DNA of 39,644 nt from Emmonsiellopsis sp. PD_33 (taxonomy: Eukaryota; Ascomycota; Eurotiomycetes; Onygenales; Ajellomycetaceae): NCBI GenBank assembly GCA_032988165.1, contig JANTQF010000327.1, forward strand, positions 1 through 39,644. The letters run 5' to 3'. Below the pieces are notes generated by a model, which was not told the origin of the DNA, ran no database searches, and saw only the letters and a list, made by a program, of their open reading frames with translations. Shown in pieces: positions 34,383-39,644 of the stretch. The position numbers and the translations under genes are program-made. How positions within the stretch are numbered: position 1 is the first letter of the stretch; the number at the start of each line of letters is the position of its first letter.

Positions 34383-37300
34383 TTTGACAGATTCAAATGC
34401 AGCTTGACGCTGACTTTATCCTTTCGAATTCGAGAGGGGTTGTGGGGTTCGGTAGTTGACGAGGCTACGGAAGGTGCAGATTGAGGCGGGTTACTGCGAG
34501 TGGAAGAGGGCGTGGGAGGGGTTGAAACAGAGAATTAAGGTGGAGGAGTTGGATCTAGTAGTGAAAGAATGGTTAGTATGAACAAATGTGAATGAACAGG
34601 GACTGGTCAAAGGTGAAGACTGTTGGGGGAGACTGGTGACAGTGACAAAACGCGTGCTGACGACCCCGCAAACACGACATGGCAGGCCAGAAAGCACTCC
34701 AAGAACTGGCTGACAAGCAACTTAAATAGGCATTAAGAAATGATTCAACTCACAATTGTAGATCAAAGAGCAGTGGGATAGAGGGGGGAAGTGTTGCAAG
34801 GAAACCGCTGAGCCTCACAGGCGAAGAAATGAGGCAGAAGGGCTGGCGATGGCTGCAAAAAGCCGGTGGGCTGGGTGAAGAGCACAGCAGAGGGAAAAGA
34901 AGCTGGTGAAGACAAGAAGCCTCCAAGGAAAAGCCCTTCGGGATAGAAGTGCAGAGGATGCGGATGGAGGAAGAAGGCAAGACAGACGACGTTGATGTCG
35001 GTGAGGGATGAGTTGGCGTGAGGTGGTCACTGGGTTTGGGCCCCTTTGGGTTTAGCGCCGTAATAATACCGCCCGGCTGACCGTCATTTCGCAGCGTCCC
35101 GTACGCTCAGCCTCAGTTTCGGGAGGCAAAATACCAGGGAGAAGAATTTTCCATGCCAAAAGGCGCGTATTGCTGGTATTTTATCTGTATTCTCTCTGTA
35201 TTTCCAGCCCCCCCTGTTTACATTCCTTTCAAGATACACTGGCCAGCTCTACAAAGCTTCCACATGGCAGTTTTACATGGAAAGCAACAAAACTACTCCA
35301 GGCCCGGCTTGCACAGCAGCAGCAGGCGCCGCGCCCCAAAGAATGCATCAATCAGGGTGAGGGGCCAGTGATGAATAAGAAGTGCAGTCGCCAACAACAA
35401 GCAGAGTCCAATCAGACGAATACGCCAGGCCGTCCCCAGTACCGTAACTGCCATACCGTACACAAGGCAAGGCGGAAGCTGCCTTTTCGCCTTTGTGGCC
35501 GCGCTCGTCTGGGAAATCCCGAACATCCTGCGCTGGCTCTCAGAGATTACAGGGCCGCAGCCACAGCATGACGGGGAAATCGTGCTGGAAAGGGCATGTC
35601 CGAGGTTCCTCCTCCCGTTCTCCTGCTCGAATCAGCGTGCTAGATGCCCCCCTCGTATCGCATTGGTACCGGTATTACCCACGCAAGGCTGCCCTTCATC
35701 GCTGCCCAACTGCCAAACGCCAGCCTGGGCGAGACCCAACCTCCCCCCGGAGCCAAATGGGTATGCGACAAGTTTTGTTGATGCCATGGCACTCTGTTGC
35801 AAGGTTCGGCTCCGGTTCCGTTGACGGCTGCGGTTATAAATAGTAGCAATTGCGAACCATGTGCGGGAAAAAGCAACCTCGAATTGAATTTCGGCCATCG
35901 TTCGAGATTCCCCCAACCATGTCGTTCCAGCTGGCTCTTCCCTTCACGGCAACAACCGGATTTTGCCTGGCAGGTAACAGGAATATCTGCCCTCCGCTGA
36001 GTTGGCGAAATCCCATCAAGGACATGTCTTCTATCGCCATTGGGGAATGCGGCCCCCGCAGATGGCTGTTGTGCTGGATGCAGAGTGAATTAGGAATGTC
36101 GGAGTACCCCGCCCGCATGCCATGGGATTTTGAGGCGCCAAAAGGATAAGGGCATCCCACCTCGCTATCCAATAGAGAACGGCCAACCCCATGCACCAGT
36201 GACATAATCCCGGTTTTTTCTAGAAGAACGCTTGGTGCTTCCCCAACCAAACTGCGCGGCCAGGCAATCCTCAGTTCTGCATCATCATTCTTCATGACCC
36301 GTTGGGGACATCAATTGTCAGATTCGTGGCTTCCCGATTTTCCCGCAACAAAACCAAAGAATTAACTAGAAGTGACCTCATGAATTATCTCATTTTGATG
36401 GCCGTGATAAGAGCGCTGAGGTGTCGAAATCCGCCACTAGGGAGGACAGGTTGCGGCTCCTGTGTCAGAATCTCCGGAATTCATGCCGGCCACCGGGTCA
36501 TCTACAAGAAACGATATCCTCATGCGTGCGTATCGGAGTTCCTTTGGTTATTAATCATTTGACCGCTATTTCTTTTCCATTTCTTCCCGGGCATAACGTC
36601 ATTGCCACTTCTTTTCATACTGTGTTTTACGGATATCTTCGGCGATCTTATGGTAAAAATACTATCCAACAAACAACCTTTCCCCAATCAGCAAAGCAAT
36701 TCAATCAGCCCACTCCCGTTTAGCTCCCATATAAGATTCATAGGGACAATCAATACCTTACATGAAGCACCCGATTCGAATGTTAGTCTACACTCTCTCT
36801 CATTACATGAAATAGACAGAATATTGTTCCAAATATGACAAATCACGGACGTCACGACAAGATCCGGACCCATTAACCATTGCTGGGCCGGCGGCATTGA
36901 TGGCGGAAATCCGGGGTTTTACATGGATGGAGTTGTTTGACGAATCATACAAGAGTGCAAGCAGGATATCTGGCACATGGTTTACCCGGCCATTTCCATC
37001 TGACTAGGGTAAATAAGAGGACTAGATTTCTAGCAGCTGGGGGCAAACTTTTCTGCAGGAGATCTTTTGAGGCATATCTAGTAGGATGGCAATCTAGTTC
37101 GGAGATATTATCCCCGCGCTAGATGTGGCCGGTTTTTTTGGATATGGCTGAAAGGGTTTGTAACATTATCGGTATCCTGAATTAGACACACATCAATTCC
37201 AATGCATTCTGTGTCAAGTTCTAGTGCTATGTAGGTCTAAGGGTGGAAGCTTGAGGTCGGCTTTCGAGGTAACTGCCTAGCTTGGGTTGATTGAGAAAAT

Positions 37301-37666
37301 ATATATCCCCAACATTGAGGTGGTATTGTACAGGACATTGCCAACGATGAAAGAACCCCTAAGTATTCAAGTATTATTTAGCCGATCTTAACATACCCGA
37401 ACAGTTCTGCCATCACATCCATCGCTCTAGTAATTTGTCCTTGTCTAAAATAATAATAATAATACACGCTCTGGAGTCTCAGAGCTGCCAAAGTTCCCAA
37501 GCTACGACGTCATCCCGAAAGGGCGATCTGTAACGAGCCGATGAGGGCCCGTCAACTAGCACAGGACTAGAAAAAAGGAAGAATTCCACCCAAACTACCA
37601 CACAAAAAATAAATCCGAAAATTTAGCTAGGAAACAAAAAAAGAAGAATTGAAGATAGATAATAAT
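34383..37666. other. Large intergenic region upstream of casein kinase I
   Basis: This 3.3-kb stretch contains no credible protein gene. The first 0.7 kb probably is the kinase promoter and 5' leader. 35,250-36,200 is more GC-rich and has a hydrophobic minus-strand frame at 35293-35526 that I do not call. 36,550-37,650 is AT-richer, with a short TAA triplet repeat near 37448-37462. No transposon ends were recognised. Confidence 0.5.
37636..37642 (-). terminator. RNA polymerase III terminator of tRNA-Thr
   Basis: Seven consecutive T on the minus strand lie about 25 bases after the tRNA 3' end, the normal Pol III stop signal. Confidence 0.75.
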
Positions 37667-37752
37667 TGCCACAAACAGGACTCGAACCTGTGATCTCCGC
37701 ATATCATACTCTTGGTACAAGTGCGGCGCCTTAACCGCTTGGCCACTGCGGC
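37667..37752 (-). tRNA. tRNA-Thr (anticodon UGU), with 13-nt intron
   Basis: The minus strand folds as a cloverleaf. The acceptor stem is GCCGCAG/TTGTGGC with G-T pairs, and the D arm is GCC...GGC. The anticodon stem is CCGCA/TGCGG, the variable loop AGATC, and the T arm ACAGG-TTCGAGT-CCTGT. The anticodon loop reads CTTGTA then, after a 13-base intron (37703-37715) at the canonical 37/38 position, A. The spliced length is 73 bases with discriminator A. TGT reads ACA threonine codons, and the loop CTTGTAA matches fungal tRNA-Thr. The 3' CCA is not encoded, as normal for eukaryotes. Confidence 0.93.
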
Positions 37753-38417
37753 TGATTATTGATGGTCTGTGGCGGCTTTACGGATACTTTTTGTAAACTC
37801 GATTCCGAACAGAGATAACCCCCCTTTCAAACTAGATGAGAATTGGGGTAACCAACCACTTGGAGTCGACAAAGATCATGCTATTAATAGGATTCCGATA
37901 GATCTCAAGGGCTCCCAGAGCTGCAATTGGAGGCAATGCTTTGCCGGAATTTGAACAAAACCGGCCCCCATAAACCAACCAAACCAATAACCGACAAAGC
38001 GATGCATAATTTCGAATGGCAGGGAATAACTGAATCTTGACGTAGTGATGAGAGAAAGAAATGAAGCATCTGGCTGCTGTTGGCATGATCTCGTCAAGGC
38101 CATATATTGCTGTTGAATAAAAAGCGGCGATCTATTACGCGTGAGAATTTCGCGCTACCGACATTTTATGCAGTTTAGTGCGCCACATCGCAATCAATCC
38201 ACCCCATCCCTCCTCCACGCCCAGCAACCCAGCACCCAGCATCCCCTCCCCGCCCTTGCTGGGTCAGCAATCCAAAGCAGAAGCGCTACTGGGCAAATAC
38301 ACGAGCGGCTGCCATGCGCTTAGCAGCTAGCGCAGCGTCCAATGTCCCGATCTAGCTGTCCTCTTCTCGTGGCTGACGCCCATGTGGCCGTGACATCAGC
38401 CTCGCAACCGTGGAACC
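37753..38417. other. Intergenic region, promoter of the GH47 gene
   Basis: This 665-bp stretch holds the tRNA 5' flank and the mannosidase promoter. A CCCAGCA-type repeat lies near 38220-38260 (AGCAACCCAGCACCCAGCAT). One TCCCGATC (38345-38352) matches the operator-like octamer found elsewhere in the window and is probably chance. No gene is seen. Confidence 0.5.
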
Positions 38418-39644
38418 ATGGGCTTCATGCAGCGGCGATCGCGCTTTCGAGTGGCCGCTGTGTGCTTGGTCCTGCTTTTTTATTTCTATTATCACAACGT
38501 CCCGGCGCCGTCGAATAGTGCTTATGATATTAATACGGCATCGCGAGCACCGCCCGCGCCGCCAGCGCCGCCGGCTGGCAATGCGGCGTTGTGTCATGAT
38601 CCATCGCCCACATACACCCCATACAACCACAATCGGTTCAAGTGGAGGGAAATCCCGACAAAGTACCCCGTTGATTCATACATTAAGCTGCCCACTGAGA
38701 GACCATCTAAATTACCTCCAATTCAATATCCCTTTAAACAGCCGGCAGATGAACGGGCTGCGTTGCAAGCCCAGCGCCAGGCTGAGGTGAAGAAGGTCTT
38801 CTTGCGGGGCTGGAGCTCCTATAAAAAACAGGCATGGCTCAAAGACGAGCTTGCGCCAAAATCTGGAAAATCGAAAAACACTTTTGGTGGCTGGGGTGCC
38901 ACGCTCGTTGACAGTCTCGACACCCTTTGGATTATGGACCTGAAGGATGAATTTGAAGAAGCCGTCGGAGCCGCGGTCTCGATTGACTTTGACCCCGCAG
39001 GCGCAAGCTTGGAGACTATCAATATTTTCGAAACAACTATCAGATACCTGGGCGGATTTCTGTCTGCCTATGACCTCACCGAATGCAAGGATAAAAGACT
39101 GCTTGACAAGGCAGTCGAGCTTGGAGATATGGTGTATGCCTCCTTTGACACCAAAAACCGCATGCCCGTTACGCGCTGGAGCCCGCAAAAGGCCGTCAAA
39201 GGAGTCGAGCAGTTCGCAGCGGACAACGGAATCATCGCTGAGGTGGCTTCCTCAAGCATGGAGCTTACCCGTCTGTCGCAGCTGACGGGAGACATGCGCT
39301 GGTTCGACGCTATCCAGCGCATCACCGACGTAATGGAGAAGCAGCAAAACAAAACCAACATCCCTGGTCTGTGGCCAGTAGGTTGCAGTCCCCTTCACGC
39401 CGACTTCACCACCGGTTCGGCCTTTAGTTTGGGATCAATGGCCGACTCGGCATACGAGTATCTCCCCAAAATGTACGCACTGCTCGGGGGCACCGAAAAA
39501 TCATCTCAATATGGCAACCTATACAAAACCGCCATGGACACCGCCATGAAATACCTCTTCTTCCGACCTCTCGTCCCCGATAACGCCGACATCCTTATCT
39601 CCGGCACATCCCACGCCAACCCCCGTTCAACCCCTACTCTCAAC
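38418..39644 (+). CDS. Class I alpha-1,2-mannosidase (GH47), 5' part
   Basis: An open frame of 409 codons runs off the window end without an intron. The N-terminus is a type II membrane anchor (basic MQRRSRFR, then hydrophobic VAAVCLVLLFYFYYH), followed by a Pro/Ala-rich stem. The (alpha/alpha)7-barrel catalytic domain starts near residue 130: FLRGWSSYKKQAW, FGGWGATLVDSLDTLWIM, ETTIRYLGGFLSAYD, and ELTRLSQLTGD with its acidic residues. GH47 enzymes trim alpha-1,2-mannose from N-glycans in the ER or Golgi. The membrane anchor favours an ER/Golgi processing enzyme over a secreted one. About 170 C-terminal residues, including the calcium-binding Thr, lie outside the window. Confidence 0.93.
   Translation, partial: MGFMQRRSRFRVAAVCLVLLFYFYYHNVPAPSNSAYDINTASRAPPAPPAPPAGNAALCHDPSPTYTPYNHNRFKWREIPTKYPVDSYIKLPTERPSKLPPIQYPFKQPADERAALQAQRQAEVKKVFLRGWSSYKKQAWLKDELAPKSGKSKNTFGGWGATLVDSLDTLWIMDLKDEFEEAVGAAVSIDFDPAGASLETINIFETTIRYLGGFLSAYDLTECKDKRLLDKAVELGDMVYASFDTKNRMPVTRWSPQKAVKGVEQFAADNGIIAEVASSSMELTRLSQLTGDMRWFDAIQRITDVMEKQQNKTNIPGLWPVGCSPLHADFTTGSAFSLGSMADSAYEYLPKMYALLGGTEKSSQYGNLYKTAMDTAMKYLFFRPLVPDNADILISGTSHANPRSTPTLN

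Noticed and set aside
37448..37462. TAA triplet repeat near the tRNA
   Set aside because: Five or so repeat units in AT-rich spacer DNA; ordinary microsatellite, not a CRISPR or other array.
34383..37666. Search for a transposon or its remnant in the large spacer
   Set aside because: No transposase-like frame, terminal repeats or target-site duplication could be seen.
38345..38352. TCCCGATC upstream of the GH47 gene
   Set aside because: It matches the operator-like octamer, but one or two copies are expected by chance in the window and this gene has no link to the cluster.

Overview
This is a window of nuclear DNA from a filamentous ascomycete. Nearly all protein genes are split by short introns (about 45-150 bp) with GT...AG ends and CTAAC/CTGAC-type branch points. 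The casein kinase I, Tea1-type Kelch protein, Zn2Cys6 regulator and Dal5-type permease are closest in style to Eurotiomycetes (Aspergillus/Onygenales). That placement is recalled from family knowledge and was not computed. Exon models below were joined by hand, and in every case the reading frame stays open across each junction.

Layout. 1-4155 is a gene-poor, homopolymer-rich leader of the cell-end marker gene teaA (4156-8858, +). 8859-10215 is a pyrimidine-rich convergent spacer. 10216-14233 (-) is a fused ATP-dependent 5-oxoprolinase. It is divergent, across a 747-bp intergenic region, from an intronless D-glutamate cyclase-family gene (14981-15835, +). Next come a Dal5-type anion/carboxylate permease (16090-17808, -) and a Zn2Cys6 transcription factor (19031-21677, +), separated by a 1.2-kb divergent region. 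21839-23926 (-) is a sugar transporter and 24569-26233 (-) a flavocytochrome b2-type 2-hydroxyacid dehydrogenase. The latter is divergent from an intracellular GH2 beta-mannosidase (26952-29736, +). 30218-31218 (+) is a short-chain dehydrogenase. 32871-34382 (-) is casein kinase I. A large intergenic region of about 4 kb carries an intron-containing tRNA-Thr(UGU) (37667-37752, -). 38418 to the window end (+) is the 5' part of a class I (GH47) alpha-1,2-mannosidase.

How the genes may work together. The most interesting block is 10216-21677. A D-glutamate cyclase (D-glutamate to 5-oxo-D-proline), a 5-oxoprolinase (5-oxoproline to glutamate, using ATP), a candidate uptake permease and a pathway-type regulator form a plausible scavenging module for D-glutamate/pyroglutamate. 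The octamer GATCGGGA or its complement occurs three times in the cyclase/oxoprolinase intergenic region and once upstream of the permease/regulator pair, which could mark a shared operator. Several GATA (AreA-type) sites in the first region fit nitrogen control. A second, weaker grouping is sugar transporter plus intracellular beta-mannosidase, possibly for imported mannobiose. teaA, ckiA, the GH47 gene and the tRNA look like ordinary housekeeping genes.
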